Position numbers and translations under genes: made by a program
Source of the DNA: Actinacidiphila bryophytorum
Lineage (GTDB): Bacteria > Actinomycetota > Actinomycetes > Streptomycetales > Streptomycetaceae
Length of the DNA stretch: 64,000 nucleotides
Assembly: GCF_016916835.1 (NCBI RefSeq)
Contig: NZ_JAFFIX010000004.1
Location: 1-64,000, forward strand
Direction of reading: 5' to 3'
The notes under the pieces: generated by a model
What the model was told of the DNA's origin: nothing
The model's input: only the letters and a program-made list of their open reading frames with translations
Database searches by the model: none
In this document: piece by piece, positions 8,594 through 16,861 of the stretch
Layout of the letters: every line of letters starts with the position of its first letter
Numbering within the stretch: position 1 is the stretch's first letter

Positions 8594-11500
8594 TCAGGTG
8601 CCGATCTTGCCGAGCAGGTCCACGATCCTGGACTGCACGTCCGTGCTCGTGGAGCGCTCGGCGAGGAAGAGCACGGTCTCGCCGGACGCCAGCCGGGGCA
8701 GCTCGGCCGGGTCGATGTCGGCGGAGGTGTAGACGACCAGCGGGGTGTTGTTCAGGCGAGCGTGCCCGCGCAGCCAGTCCACGATGCCCTGCCGCCTGCG
8801 GCGGATCAGCATCAGGTCCATGACCACCAGGTTCGGGTGGATCTGCGCCGCCTTGGTCATCGCCTCCGCCTCGGAACCTGCGTGCGCGACCTGCATGCCG
8901 CGCCGTTCCAGCGTCGCCGCGAAGGCCTGCGCGATCGGCTCGTGCCCCTCCACCAGCAGCACCCGCGGCGGGTGCTGCTCGCTGTCGCGCGGCGCCAGCG
9001 CCTTGAGCAGCACGGCGGGGTCGGCGCCGTACGCCGCCTCCCGCGTCGCCTGGCCGAGCCCGGCCGTCACCAGCACCGGTACGTCGGCCGCCGCGGCCGC
9101 CTGCCGCAGCGCCTGGAGCGCGGTCCGGGTGATCGGGCCGGTCAGCGGGTCCACGAACAGCGCCGCCGGCGGCTCTGCGACCTGCGCGTCGACCTCCTCG
9201 CGGGACCGTACGATCACCGGCCGGTAGCCGCGGTCGGTCAGCGCCTGCCGCGTCGACACGTCGGGCTCGGGCCACACCAGCAGCCGGCGCGGCTCGTCCA
9301 GCGGCTCCTCGACGCGGTCGTCGGCCACGTCGGTGACGTCCACGGCGCCGTTCGGCCCGTCCAGCGGCTCGGGACCCTCGTCGGCGCCGGCCGCGGGCGC
9401 GCCTATCGCGTACGACCTGCCGGGGGCCTGCGGCTGCGCGGGTGCGGGCGGCACCGGGCGCAGCAGGGCCGTCTCCTCCTCGGGCGCGGGCGGCGCCTCC
9501 TGGAGGTCCTGCGGGCTCTGCCGGTCCTGCCGGCTCGGGCGGTTCACCGGCAACTGGCCGCTGTCCGGGTCCGCCTGCGGGTGCTGGCGGGCCTGCGTCT
9601 CGCCGCCGGGGCCGTGCGGCTGGCTCGGCACCTGCTGGATGAGGCTGCGGCTCGACGGCTCGTTGTCGGCGGCTGCCCGGTCCGGGTTGAGCCGGCGGCG
9701 GCGCCCGGAACCGCCCGCCGCGACCTGCGCGGGCAGGCCCTGCGGGCTGTGCGCCTCGACCGCCTGCGTCTGGCTCTGCGGGTCCTGCGAACCGTCGGGC
9801 CGGTGCCCGTACGGCACGCCCTGGCCGAGGGTGCGGACGCTTATGGCCCTGCCGTACGTACTGGTGCTGTGCGACTGGTCGTGCTGCGGCGGGGCCGGCG
9901 GCGCGGAGGCCACGGGACCCGGCTGCGGGACCGCGGGCGCGGGCGGCGGAGGCGGCGGGGGTGCCGCGGGAGCCGGGCGGGTGCCCTGGGCCGCGGGCCA
10001 GTTGGTCGCGGGCGGCAGGGCGTTGCGCGGGGTGCCGCCGTCGGTTGCGGCGGGGGGCTCGGGCGCCGACTGCGGCTTCTGCTGGTTCTGCTGCGGAAGC
10101 TGGGGCTGGGCCGCGGGGGCGGTCTGCGCGGACGCGTTGGGCCAGGCCTGCGGGGTCGGCGGGGCCGGGAGACCTGCGGCGGGCCAGGACTGCGGTGCGG
10201 GCTGCGGCTGCGGCGGCACCGGTGCGGCGGGGGGCTCGACGGCGCGGCGGGCCGCACGGCGGCCGGTCTCCGGCGTCGCGTCGGGGGTGGCGGGCGGCAG
10301 CGCGTTGGGGATCGGCGCGGCGGGCAGCTCGGCCCGGTCAGGCGCCGGGTCCAGCTCCTGCGGCTGGCCCTGCGCCTCCTCGGTGCGGGCCGCCCTGCGA
10401 CGCCCCGTCGGCTGTACGGGCGCGGGCGCCGCCTCGACCGGTGCGGGCCGGCCCTCGGGCCTGCGCAGCGCACGCCGGCGCCCGGTCGGGGCGCCGTCCT
10501 GCGGTGCCTGGCCGGCTTCCGCCGCGGGAACCTGGCCCTGCGTGCCCCGGGCGGGCTCCGACGGCAGCGGCATCACGGTGGTGTCCGACTCGCGCGGCTG
10601 GTCGCCGTCGCCGGCCGCGGCGGAACGGGCGGCCGTACGCGTACCGCCGTCCGACTGCGCTGCGGCGGCCTGCTGCGGCACACCGCCGTTGCCCTTGCCG
10701 GCGGGCACCTCGAGGACGTAGGCGCTGCCCTGGCCCGGCACCTCGTGGGTCTGCAGCACACCGCCGTGCCGCTCCACGATGCCGCGGGCCAGCGGCAGAT
10801 GCACCGGGTCGCCGCCGGCGTGCGGGCCGCGGACGTCGATCCGTATCACGTCGCCGCGCAAGGCCGCGGCCACCACGATCGTCGAGTCGCCGGTATAGGC
10901 GATGGCATTGCCGGCCGAGTCGATGCCCGCGACGTCCGCGACCAGGTGGGCCAGCGCCTGCGCCATCCGCTCGCCGTCGACCGCCGCCTGGATCGGCGGC
11001 GCGTGCACCGCGAACTGCGCCCGGCCCGGGCCGATCAGCTCCGTCGCGCCCTCCACGGCCGCCGCGATCACCTGGTCGAGGCCGACGTCCTCGCGGCGCA
11101 GCTTGTCCTCGCCGCGGTCCAGCCGCTGGAAGGCCAGCACATTGTCGATGAGCGTGGTGATACGGGCGTAGCCGGCCGCCAGGTGGTGCAGGATCTGGTT
11201 GGCCTCGGGCCACAGCTGCCCCGCAGGGTCGGCGGCCAGGCCGGTCAGCTCGCCCCGCAGTTCGGCCAGCGGGCCGCGCAGCGAGGTGTCGAGCAGGGCG
11301 CTCAGCTGACCGCTGCGGGCGGCCAGCGCGTCGTACGCCGTCCGGTCGGTGAAGGTCATCACCGCGCCGACCAGCTGGTCGCCGTCGCGCACCGGCGCCG
11401 TCGTCAGGTCGACCGGCACAGGGCGGCCGTCCTTGCGCCACAGCACCTGCCCGCGCACCCGGTGCTTGCGCCCGCTGCGCAGCGTGTCGGCCAGCGGCGT

Positions 11501-12145
11501 CTCCTCGTACGCCAGCGCGCTGCCGTCCGGGCGCGAGTGGTGCACCAGCGGGTGCAGCTCCTTGCCGCCCAGGTCGGTGGCGCGGTAACCGAGGATCTGC
11601 GCGGCCGACGGGTTGACCAGGACGACCTTGCCCGCCGTGTCGACGCCGACCACGCCTTCGGCCGCGGCCCGCAGGATCATCTCGGTCTGCCGCTGCTGGC
11701 GGGCCAGTTCGGCTTCGGTGTCCATGGTGCCGGTCAGGTCGCGGACCACCAGCATGAGCAGCTCGTCGCCGGTGTAGTGCGGCACACCGTCGCCGTAGTC
11801 TGCGTACGGGGTGCGGCCGTTCTCCAGGTTCGCGCTGGTCACCTCGACGGGGAAGTCCGTGCCGTCGGTGCGCCGGGCGACCATCCTGGTCGGCTTCGTC
11901 CTGGTGTCCTCCGCCGCCTCGCGCGGGCTGCGCATGGAGCCGGGGATGCGCTTGGAGTCGAAGGACGGGAGCAGGTCGAGCAGACCCCGGCCCACCAGGG
12001 CGGTCCCCGGCGACTCGAAGGTCTCCAGCGCTATGGCGTTGGCATTGACCACGGTGCCGTTGACGTCGACCAGGAGCAGGGCGTCGGGCAGGGCGTCGAG
12101 TATGGAGGCGAGGCGAGCAGCGCCTCTGGATGGCCTGCTGCTCAC
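8594..12145 (-). CDS. Large PAS / kinase-like / double-receiver protein, probably non-catalytic
   Basis: About 1,183 residues with no membrane segment. Domains in order are PAS (about 10-130), PAS (about 155-270, VVGVDTAGKVVLVNPSAA), a dimerisation helix and ATPase-like fold (about 280-480), a Pro/Gln/Ala-rich disordered linker of roughly 450 residues, and two receiver-like folds (about 950-1180). The position of the usual H-box reads LLDTSLRGPLAEL, so the phospho-acceptor His is missing. The ATPase N-box lacks its Asn (MAQALAHLVADVAG). The last receiver keeps one Asp (VVMDLML), but the acidic pair reads VEGHE and the Lys is absent. It looks like a sensory scaffold rather than a kinase. The GTG at 12145 with a purine-rich site is preferred to an upstream ATG at 12259. 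Confidence 0.75.
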   Translation of the reverse strand: MSSRPSRGAARLASILDALPDALLLVDVNGTVVNANAIALETFESPGTALVGRGLLDLLPSFDSKRIPGSMRSPREAAEDTRTKPTRMVARRTDGTDFPVEVTSANLENGRTPYADYGDGVPHYTGDELLMLVVRDLTGTMDTEAELARQQRQTEMILRAAAEGVVGVDTAGKVVLVNPSAAQILGYRATDLGGKELHPLVHHSRPDGSALAYEETPLADTLRSGRKHRVRGQVLWRKDGRPVPVDLTTAPVRDGDQLVGAVMTFTDRTAYDALAARSGQLSALLDTSLRGPLAELRGELTGLAADPAGQLWPEANQILHHLAAGYARITTLIDNVLAFQRLDRGEDKLRREDVGLDQVIAAAVEGATELIGPGRAQFAVHAPPIQAAVDGERMAQALAHLVADVAGIDSAGNAIAYTGDSTIVVAAALRGDVIRIDVRGPHAGGDPVHLPLARGIVERHGGVLQTHEVPGQGSAYVLEVPAGKGNGGVPQQAAAAQSDGGTRTAARSAAAGDGDQPRESDTTVMPLPSEPARGTQGQVPAAEAGQAPQDGAPTGRRRALRRPEGRPAPVEAAPAPVQPTGRRRAARTEEAQGQPQELDPAPDRAELPAAPIPNALPPATPDATPETGRRAARRAVEPPAAPVPPQPQPAPQSWPAAGLPAPPTPQAWPNASAQTAPAAQPQLPQQNQQKPQSAPEPPAATDGGTPRNALPPATNWPAAQGTRPAPAAPPPPPPPAPAVPQPGPVASAPPAPPQHDQSHSTSTYGRAISVRTLGQGVPYGHRPDGSQDPQSQTQAVEAHSPQGLPAQVAAGGSGRRRRLNPDRAAADNEPSSRSLIQQVPSQPHGPGGETQARQHPQADPDSGQLPVNRPSRQDRQSPQDLQEAPPAPEEETALLRPVPPAPAQPQAPGRSYAIGAPAAGADEGPEPLDGPNGAVDVTDVADDRVEEPLDEPRRLLVWPEPDVSTRQALTDRGYRPVIVRSREEVDAQVAEPPAALFVDPLTGPITRTALQALRQAAAAADVPVLVTAGLGQATREAAYGADPAVLLKALAPRDSEQHPPRVLLVEGHEPIAQAFAATLERRGMQVAHAGSEAEAMTKAAQIHPNLVVMDLMLIRRRRQGIVDWLRGHARLNNTPLVVYTSADIDPAELPRLASGETVLFLAERSTSTDVQSRIVDLLGKIGT

Positions 12146-12494
12146 GAGACGCGTCCTCTCTGCTTTCCGCTCTGTTCTTGTCCCGGGTGGCTTGCCGCGC
12201 ACGGCGCGATCCCGCCGGTGCCGTCGGCTGTCTTTACGGGCGGCCCATCTTGCCGCCACCCCCGGGCCATGTCACTAGACCGAGTGTACGGGTCGGGTCC
12301 CCGCGTGCGGCTGCGGATGCCCATGTGGGGCTGTGCGCATAGGGGTTCGGATATGTGGGGGGTTTGTGTGGTGTGCGTCACGGGTGGGGCATGACGTGCG
12401 GATATGCGCTCCCTGTGCCTTGTCGAGTGCTCGGGCGGCCGGGTGCTCAGGCGCTGGGGCGCTCACGTTCTCGGGCGCTCGGGCGCTCACGCGC
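12146..12494. other. Intergenic region with short degenerate repeats
   Basis: No gene is supported. About 12426-12498 is built from repeats of a GCGCTCGG / GTGCTCAGG theme of 8 to 16 bases, ending in the stop codon of the inhibitor gene. The rest holds the promoter region of the large PAS protein; I see no clear operator. Confidence 0.4.
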
Positions 12495-12995
12495 TCAGGT
12501 CGCGAGCATGCGGCGGCCGCCGTCCGAGCCGCCGACGGGCGAGGGGAGCGCCGGCACCATGCGGTTCCAGCGGGCGACCTCGCAGCCGTCCGTCCTGCGG
12601 TAGGTCTCGTCCACCACCTCGCCGCCCCACACGCCGGTGACATGCGCGGTCTGCGGGCCGCCGTAGATCATCGAGCACATCTGCCCGGACGGCACCGGCG
12701 CCAGCGGCCCGCCCAGCTCGTCCAGCCGCGCGCACGCGTCCCGCTCCTCCGCGGTCGCGGCCAGGCCGCAGGTCAGCGTGCGGGTTGCGGTACGTCCGGC
12801 GCCGTCGTCGTACACGACGGTGAGCCGGTCGCCGAGCCCGGCGACGCCCGGCCGGGGCAGTCCGACAGCCCCCGCAGGGCCGGCGAAAACGGCGGCCAGG
12901 GTGTACGCGGCCGCGCACCAGGCCAGCCGGCGGGCGAGGCGGGGGCGGAGCCGGTCGGTCGGCCGGGGCGTGGTGCGGGAAGTCATGTGAGGCAT
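12495..12995 (-). CDS. Secreted subtilisin-inhibitor (SSI) family protease inhibitor
   Basis: A 166-residue precursor. The signal peptide spans about residues 1-43, with an Arg-rich n-region and a short hydrophobic core CAAAYTLAAVFAGPAGA. The mature domain shows the SSI pattern: YDDGAGRTATRTLTCG, then ACARL, then a reactive-site loop MCSMIYGG and VWGGEVVDETY with a last Cys. By alignment with SSI (MCPMVY) the P1 residue is the second Met of MCSM, with Ile at P1'; this predicts inhibition of subtilisin-like or chymotrypsin-like proteases. Two ATGs share the site AAGGAGG; the first is used. SSI proteins are secreted during differentiation. Confidence 0.85.
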   Translation of the reverse strand: MPHMTSRTTPRPTDRLRPRLARRLAWCAAAYTLAAVFAGPAGAVGLPRPGVAGLGDRLTVVYDDGAGRTATRTLTCGLAATAEERDACARLDELGGPLAPVPSGQMCSMIYGGPQTAHVTGVWGGEVVDETYRRTDGCEVARWNRMVPALPSPVGGSDGGRRMLAT

Positions 12996-13209
12996 GCTCC
13001 TCCTTTATCCCGGCGGAACCCGGCAACCCACGCATTCCACCCGTTCGTGGGCGTGCCGCCCCCGGCTCAGGCCTCCCTTCCGCCGCCCCGCCGAAGCCAA
13101 CCCCTTTGCCCTGCCGACCGGCGGCCTTGTACCGTAGTCTGCGATTGGTCGCAGCCCGCAGGGCTGTGTCATCATCTGCACACGCACCCGCTCACCCGGG
13201 TTGCACGCT

Positions 13210-13303
13210 GGAGGCGTCGCCTAGTCCGGTCTATGGCGCCGCACTGCTAATGCGGTTTGGGCTTTACCGTCCATCGAGGGTTCAAATCCCTCCGCCTCCG
13301 CCA
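13210..13303 (+). tRNA. tRNA-Ser (anticodon GCT)
   Basis: The acceptor stem GGAGGCG (13210-13216) pairs with CGCCTCC (13293-13299). The anticodon stem CCGCA / TGCGG holds the loop CTGCTAA, giving anticodon GCT. A long variable arm, typical of Ser tRNA, and the T-loop GGTTCAAATCC are present. The 3' CCA is encoded at 13301-13303. Confidence 0.95.
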
Positions 13304-13461
13304 CCACCCGGAACCCCGCTCGTCCCCCCGGACGGCGGGGTTCCCGCGTTCCCGCCCCCTCCCCCGCCCCGCCCCCCTTACCGATTTCACCTCCCGCCCC
13401 ACCTCATGTAATGTTGTCTCCGCAAGCCGCCGACCGGCCCAAAACGCCGCGAAGCAGCCGA

Positions 13462-13534
13462 GCACTCGTAGCTCAACGGATAGAGCATCTGACTACGGAT
13501 CAGAAGGTTGCAGGTTCGAATCCTGCCGAGTGCA
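13462..13534 (+). tRNA. tRNA-Arg (anticodon ACG)
   Basis: The acceptor stem GCACTCG pairs with CGAGTGC. The anticodon stem TCTGA / TCAGA encloses CTACGGA, giving ACG. The T-arm is GCAGG-TTCGAAT-CCTGC. CCA is not encoded. Its 3' half doubles as the attachment site of the element to its right. Confidence 0.95.
13493..13533. repeat. attL: 3' half of tRNA-Arg
   Basis: From CTACGGATCAG in the anticodon loop to the acceptor end CGAGTGC. It matches 16740-16780 with one change (A to G at the seventh base), and the last 34 bases are identical. Confidence 0.8.
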
Positions 13535-13543
13535 CAGCAGGTC

Positions 13544-13577
13544 AGAGCCCCGCCCGGATCATCCGGAGCGGGGCTCT
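13544..13577. terminator. Terminator-like hairpin after tRNA-Arg
   Basis: AGAGCCCCGC (13544-13553) pairs with GCGGGGCTCT (13568-13577), and the stem extends inward through CCGG / CCGG. There is only a weak T-tract, as is common in streptomycetes. Confidence 0.6.
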
Positions 13578-13616
13578 TCCGTGCCGTACAGCAGCGAAGT
13601 ACAGCAACGGCTGATG

Positions 13617-14003
13617 TCAGCCGGTGCCCATCGCCTCCGACAGCTGCCGGAGTGCCGTCCGCACCTCTTCCTCGCTCGCCTCCGCGTAGACCTCCATCGT
13701 CATGGCGATCTGCGAGTGACGAAGGATGCGCTGTGCCACCTTCGGGTGGACCGTGAGCGCCACCAGGAGCGAGCTGCACGTGTGCCCGGGTTTCCGCAGC
13801 GGGATCACGCGCAGGCCCGCCCGACGAGCGCGTAAGACGAACATCCGGGTGAGGTTGCCCGGCTCGATAGGGGTGCGGTACTTCGTGGTGAAGACCAGGC
13901 CGTGAGCGTCCTGCCACAGGTCCCCGGCCTTCTTTGGGTCGCCGTCCTGCTGGGCTTGGCGCATCCGGAGTGCTCTCAGGCACAGTTCGGGCAGCGGCAG
14001 GCG
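13617..14003 (-). pseudogene. Tyrosine-recombinase (integrase) C-terminal remnant
   Basis: The last ~128 codons match the catalytic half of phage-type integrases: PLPELCLRALRMRQAQQ, then GLVFTTKYRTPIEPGN, LRHSQIAMTMEVYAEAS. The catalytic Tyr (EVY) and the LRHSQ His remain. The H-x-x-R box, normally HDTRHTCASLL, reads LRKPGHTCSSLL, so the first His and the Arg are lost. Upstream the frame stays open but no longer resembles an integrase, so the N-terminal arm- and core-binding domains are missing. It ends 82 bases from tRNA-Arg, the usual place for the element's int gene. Confidence 0.75.
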
Positions 14004-14502
14004 CGGGAATGGCAGCCGGTGGAGAAGCTGCAGCGAGGGGCGGTGCAAGCCGCGGTGTGATTCTCGTGGCTTCTCTGGTCGTAGGCGGTGCCGACACCAC
14101 GAACGACGCCGAGGCCGAGTTACAACTTTCTCTACGAGTTCAAGGCACCCGGCTGCGCTACCGCTCCGCCGGGCGCGCGTCCGGCTCCTGGCCGGCCGTC
14201 GCTCCTGTCTCCGCCCCGCTCGGCTCGGCCGGCGCCGCGCGCGCCCACGAGGGTTGGCCGGCGGCATGAGGTCAGAACCGTCGTCAGCTGGGGCCGGTTG
14301 GCTCCACGGCTTTAGGCAGCCACCATGGGGCGAGCCTCGAAGATCGGGGCCATTATCGGGCCTTAACGGGCAGGTCCACAGACCGCCCGAAGCGCCGCAA
14401 GCTTACTGGCCCCGATCTCTCGCCCCATGGCAACTCCCGCCCAAAGCCGCTCCACCGACCTCGCTGTACCGTCTCCGCAGACGATCACAGGGGAGGGCCA
14501 CG
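14004..14502. other. Non-coding stretch inside the element
   Basis: No gene is supported across these 500 bases. The first half looks like degraded coding sequence upstream of the integrase remnant. The second half holds the long inverted repeat at 14307-14449 and the promoter region of the gene at 14503. Confidence 0.5.
14307..14449. repeat. Large interrupted inverted repeat (143 bp)
   Basis: Three arm segments pair in order: CGGCTTT (14307-14313) with AAAGCCG (14443-14449); CCATGGGGCGAG (14323-14334) with CTCGCCCCATGG (14419-14430); and ATCGGGGCC (14343-14351) with GGCCCCGAT (14408-14416). The loop of about 56 bases contains a further CGGGC / GCCCG pairing. It ends 53 bases before the next gene. 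It could be a cruciform, a replication or transfer site remnant, or a leader structure. Confidence 0.7.
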
Positions 14503-15009
14503 ATGACGGATGATCTCCAGTTCAGCTGGGAGCTACGCGGTTCAGGCTGGGCCACGTGCCGTATCGCTGACAGCAACTCGGAGCGGAAGGATGCTGTCAG
14601 CTACTGCACGGACGCTCTTGCTGACCTGCTGCATGGCGTTGTGGGCCTCTATGGGGCATCGGCTGTCCAGCGAGTTTCCTTCGACCTTGAGCCGGCCGAA
14701 GTCAGATGGGTCCTCCGGAGTCGAGGATTGAATGTGGACATCGCTATCTACCGGTTCCCGGATATAAGCACGAGTTGGGACGCGCCTGACGAGCAGGGCA
14801 CCCTCGCCTGGAGTTCCACACAACCCCGTCGCGTCCTCGGCCACGTGGTCATAGATGCAGCACAGGCCGTTCTACAGCTTCACGGCGAGGATGGCTACCG
14901 AGAGAAGTGGGTCCAGCACCCCTTCCCCGTTGCCGCACTGCAGGACCTCCACCGGCTGCACCTGAGACAAGACAGATGTGACCGCCAGCACGAGCTGTCG
15001 TTCCCTTAA
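14503..15009 (+). CDS. Conserved-looking protein of unknown function in the element
   Basis: A 168-residue soluble protein that begins MTDDLQFSWELRGSGWATCRI. It has no signal peptide, no membrane segment and no recognised catalytic motif. It is mixed alpha/beta in appearance and rich in Trp (SWEL, GSGWATC, RWVL, TSWD, LAWSS, EKWVQH). Small Trp-rich proteins of this kind are common around actinobacterial toxin/immunity and mobile loci, but a function is not assigned. The GGGAGGG site at 14491 sets the start. The large inverted repeat lies directly upstream and may regulate it. Confidence 0.6.
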   Translation: MTDDLQFSWELRGSGWATCRIADSNSERKDAVSYCTDALADLLHGVVGLYGASAVQRVSFDLEPAEVRWVLRSRGLNVDIAIYRFPDISTSWDAPDEQGTLAWSSTQPRRVLGHVVIDAAQAVLQLHGEDGYREKWVQHPFPVAALQDLHRLHLRQDRCDRQHELSFP

Positions 15010-15010
15010 C

Positions 15011-15106
15011 CGTGCCTGGGCCGTCGCTGGGCCGTCCGAGGGCGGCCGAAGGCGACCAACGCTGACAACCGGTGACGGCTCAGCCACAGGTCACGGCGTT
15101 GGTCGC
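15011..15106. repeat. att-arm-like repeats and an 11-bp inverted repeat
   Basis: TGGGCCGTC occurs twice (about 15017 and 15028), followed by GTCCGAGGGCGG and then a perfect inverted repeat GCGACCAACGC (15052-15062) / GCGTTGGTCGC (15096-15106). The first half resembles 15975-16030, suggesting two copies of an integrase arm-site region. There is no gene in this 231-base gap. Confidence 0.5.
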
Positions 15107-15241
15107 TCGGAAGGCCCCAGGTCGGCGGAGACCCGCACCACTTCCAGAAGAACTAGCCTGCAGCACGCGCAGTCGGCCCCTAACCAGCGGTTCCCGCTGT
15201 TGCCGGAGGCTCTGTCGTACCCCGGACCTAGGCTCCGCGGT

Positions 15242-15880
15242 ATGGGCTTTCGGATGGACAGCGTGGAGTGGGAAGCACTCGTAGCGCGGTACGGGTGGGC
15301 CGATGGTGACGAGTTCGACTGGTACACCGTGTCGGTTGTCGCCGGTAAGACCGAGGACCAGGTGATCGCCGCGTTCGGCGGGGACCCTGCCGGTACGTCC
15401 AGAACCATGACGTTCGGCGAGGCCATCGAGGACACCGCAGCACACCTGTACAAGGATTACCACCTGCTGGGTGTACTGGCGGAAGGGCGGCATGTCTGGA
15501 CCATGGAGCCCGGCTACCACGGCAACATCCCGGAGATCGCCCGGCGGGCCTCGGCCAACGGCGGTGAGTTCTTCAGCGTGTACGAGGACATCAACGCGCG
15601 TTGCCAGGTGATGCACGCTGCCGACGGCCGGGTGACAGGAGCCTTCGACCCCATCGGCCTGGAGGACGCCGACTTCTACCACGACTTGCCGGAACTCCCG
15701 GCCTGGGCGGAGGGGGCCACCTTTCCAATGGAGCAGCTCAGTGCCGTTACCTTCGCCCTGATGGAACGCACCATGGGCGTCCCTTTCGATCCGGACCTGT
15801 TGCGCACCCCGGTCCGCACCGTGACGCTCCCTGCCCCCGGCGTGCTCTTCACGGATACCGACGCGGCCTGGCGGCCATGA
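15242..15880 (+). CDS. DUF6461-like protein of unknown function in the element
   Basis: A 212-residue acidic soluble protein. Landmarks are WTMEPGYHGNIPEIARRAS in the middle, FFSVYEDINARCQVMHAADGRVTGAFDPIGL after it, and FALMERTMGVPFDPDLL near the end. This order resembles the DUF6461 family of streptomycetes, whose function is not known; an immunity role has been considered for similar proteins but nothing here shows it. The ATG at 15242 places the conserved part in frame; only a weak ribosome site (CCGCGGT) is present. It stands alone between two repeat-bearing gaps. Confidence 0.6.
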   Translation: MGFRMDSVEWEALVARYGWADGDEFDWYTVSVVAGKTEDQVIAAFGGDPAGTSRTMTFGEAIEDTAAHLYKDYHLLGVLAEGRHVWTMEPGYHGNIPEIARRASANGGEFFSVYEDINARCQVMHAADGRVTGAFDPIGLEDADFYHDLPELPAWAEGATFPMEQLSAVTFALMERTMGVPFDPDLLRTPVRTVTLPAPGVLFTDTDAAWRP

Positions 15881-16276
15881 GGCCCCACCAAAGCCTAGAG
15901 TCGGGCTCTCACGTGGTGGCGTGGCATTGGGCGTCATTCATTGGCGTGGAGGACGGGGAGATAGCTGGAGGAGCGCGCGCGTGCCCGCTGCGTGCCCGTC
16001 TGAGGGGCGAACGAGGGGAACCAACAGCGGGCCGGACGCCCCGGAAGCCCTGTACGACGCTGTAGGAGGTCACCGCGGGGGCACCGCACTGGTCTTCCAA
16101 ATTAGTGCTCTTCGCCACCGGGAAACCCGTGCCACTACCGGGCAAACTCGGTCGGGGGTCACGGGGGAACAGAGGTAAACGACGGGAGGGATGATCGCCG
16201 CGTCAGCTCAGCAAGCCGAAGTGCAGGTCACGGCCCCGATCGGCTACTCGCTCTCCTGAAGCCGTGATTGCTCGAC
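15881..16276. other. Gap with a second att-arm-like segment
   Basis: No gene is supported. At 15980-16030 GTGCCCG is repeated (GTGCCCGCTGCGTGCCCGTC) and followed by TGAGGGGCGAACGAGG and AACCAACAGCGG, closely matching the segment at 15011-15064. Short repeated GTGCC motifs of this kind are typical arm-type binding sites of actinophage integrases. The remainder (16060-16270) is AT-richer and shows nothing I can name. Confidence 0.45.
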
Positions 16277-16609
16277 CTACCGCTGTAGGCGGGCGCAGGC
16301 CACCAGTGCGCCCCCGTCTTCGGTGAAATAGCACAGGAAGGACCATTTCTGATCGGCAGAATCGATCAGCCCTCCGCGCACCGGCCGACCATGTTCGCGG
16401 AGGAGTCGCACCATTCTTTCCAACCCGAGAGGTTCGACCCCGCGCTGCCGCATGCGCGGAAGCCGGAGTGCAAACACTCCGGCATGTTGTTCTGCGGGAT
16501 GCGTCGTATCCCACACGCTGTAGGTGGCGGCGCTGCGGAGGGCGGCCAGAGCAGCCGCGGACACCTCGTCGTCACCGGCCAACAGCTTCTCCAGTACCTG
16601 CCGTTCCAT
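16277..16609 (-). CDS. Small protein of unknown function at the element's right end
   Basis: A 110-residue soluble protein (MERQVLEKLLAGDDEVSAAALAAL at the start, LRLPRMRQRGVEPLGLERMVRLLREHGRPV in the middle, QKWSFLCYFTEDGGALVACARLQ at the end). It looks like a compact alpha/beta domain and I do not recognise the family. A GGGGG run five bases upstream supports the ATG; an in-frame GTG two codons earlier is the alternative. It ends about 130 bases before attR. Confidence 0.55.
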   Translation of the reverse strand: MERQVLEKLLAGDDEVSAAALAALRSAATYSVWDTTHPAEQHAGVFALRLPRMRQRGVEPLGLERMVRLLREHGRPVRGGLIDSADQKWSFLCYFTEDGGALVACARLQR

Positions 16610-16739
16610 GGTCACCCCCGTGGCGATCCTGCGGTACAGGAGCCAGGTACAGCAACCCCAGCAACCGTCCCCGTCCGGTAGCGTCCATTGGGAGCCCGAT
16701 GAGGGCCGCAATGGCCGTCCCCGACCGTTCTGGCCAGAG

Positions 16740-16780
16740 CTACGGGTCAGAAGGTTGCAGGTTCGAATCCTGCCGAGTGC
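16740..16780. repeat. attR: duplicated 3' half of tRNA-Arg
   Basis: A copy of 13493-13533 with a single mismatch. It lacks the 5' half of the tRNA, so it is an attachment-site copy and not a tRNA gene. Confidence 0.8.
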
Positions 16781-16791
16781 GCACAGGTCAA

Positions 16792-16819
16792 AGGCCCCCC
16801 GGGATCACCCGGGGGGCCT
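16792..16819. terminator. Perfect 12-bp hairpin beyond attR
   Basis: AGGCCCCCCGGG and CCCGGGGGGCCT flank the loop ATCA. It probably was the original tRNA-Arg terminator before the element inserted. Confidence 0.65.
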
Positions 16820-16861
16820 CTGCGTTTGCCCTCGCGGCAGCCTTCGGCGGCAACCCCGCAG

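Larger units (their letters stand above)
13493..16780. mobile_element. Decayed tRNA-Arg integrative element
   Basis: The 3' half of tRNA-Arg (13493-13533) recurs as a 41-base direct repeat with one mismatch at 16740-16780. Between them lie an integrase remnant next to the tRNA, three small genes of unknown function on both strands, large inverted repeats and arm-like sites. Base composition is visibly less GC-rich than the flanks. This layout is that of an actinomycete integrative element (pSAM2/AICE class) that has lost its replication and transfer genes. Confidence 0.75.

Noticed and set aside
16740-16780. A second tRNA-Arg
   Set aside because: Only the 3' half is present, with no acceptor 5' strand or D-arm; it is the attR copy.
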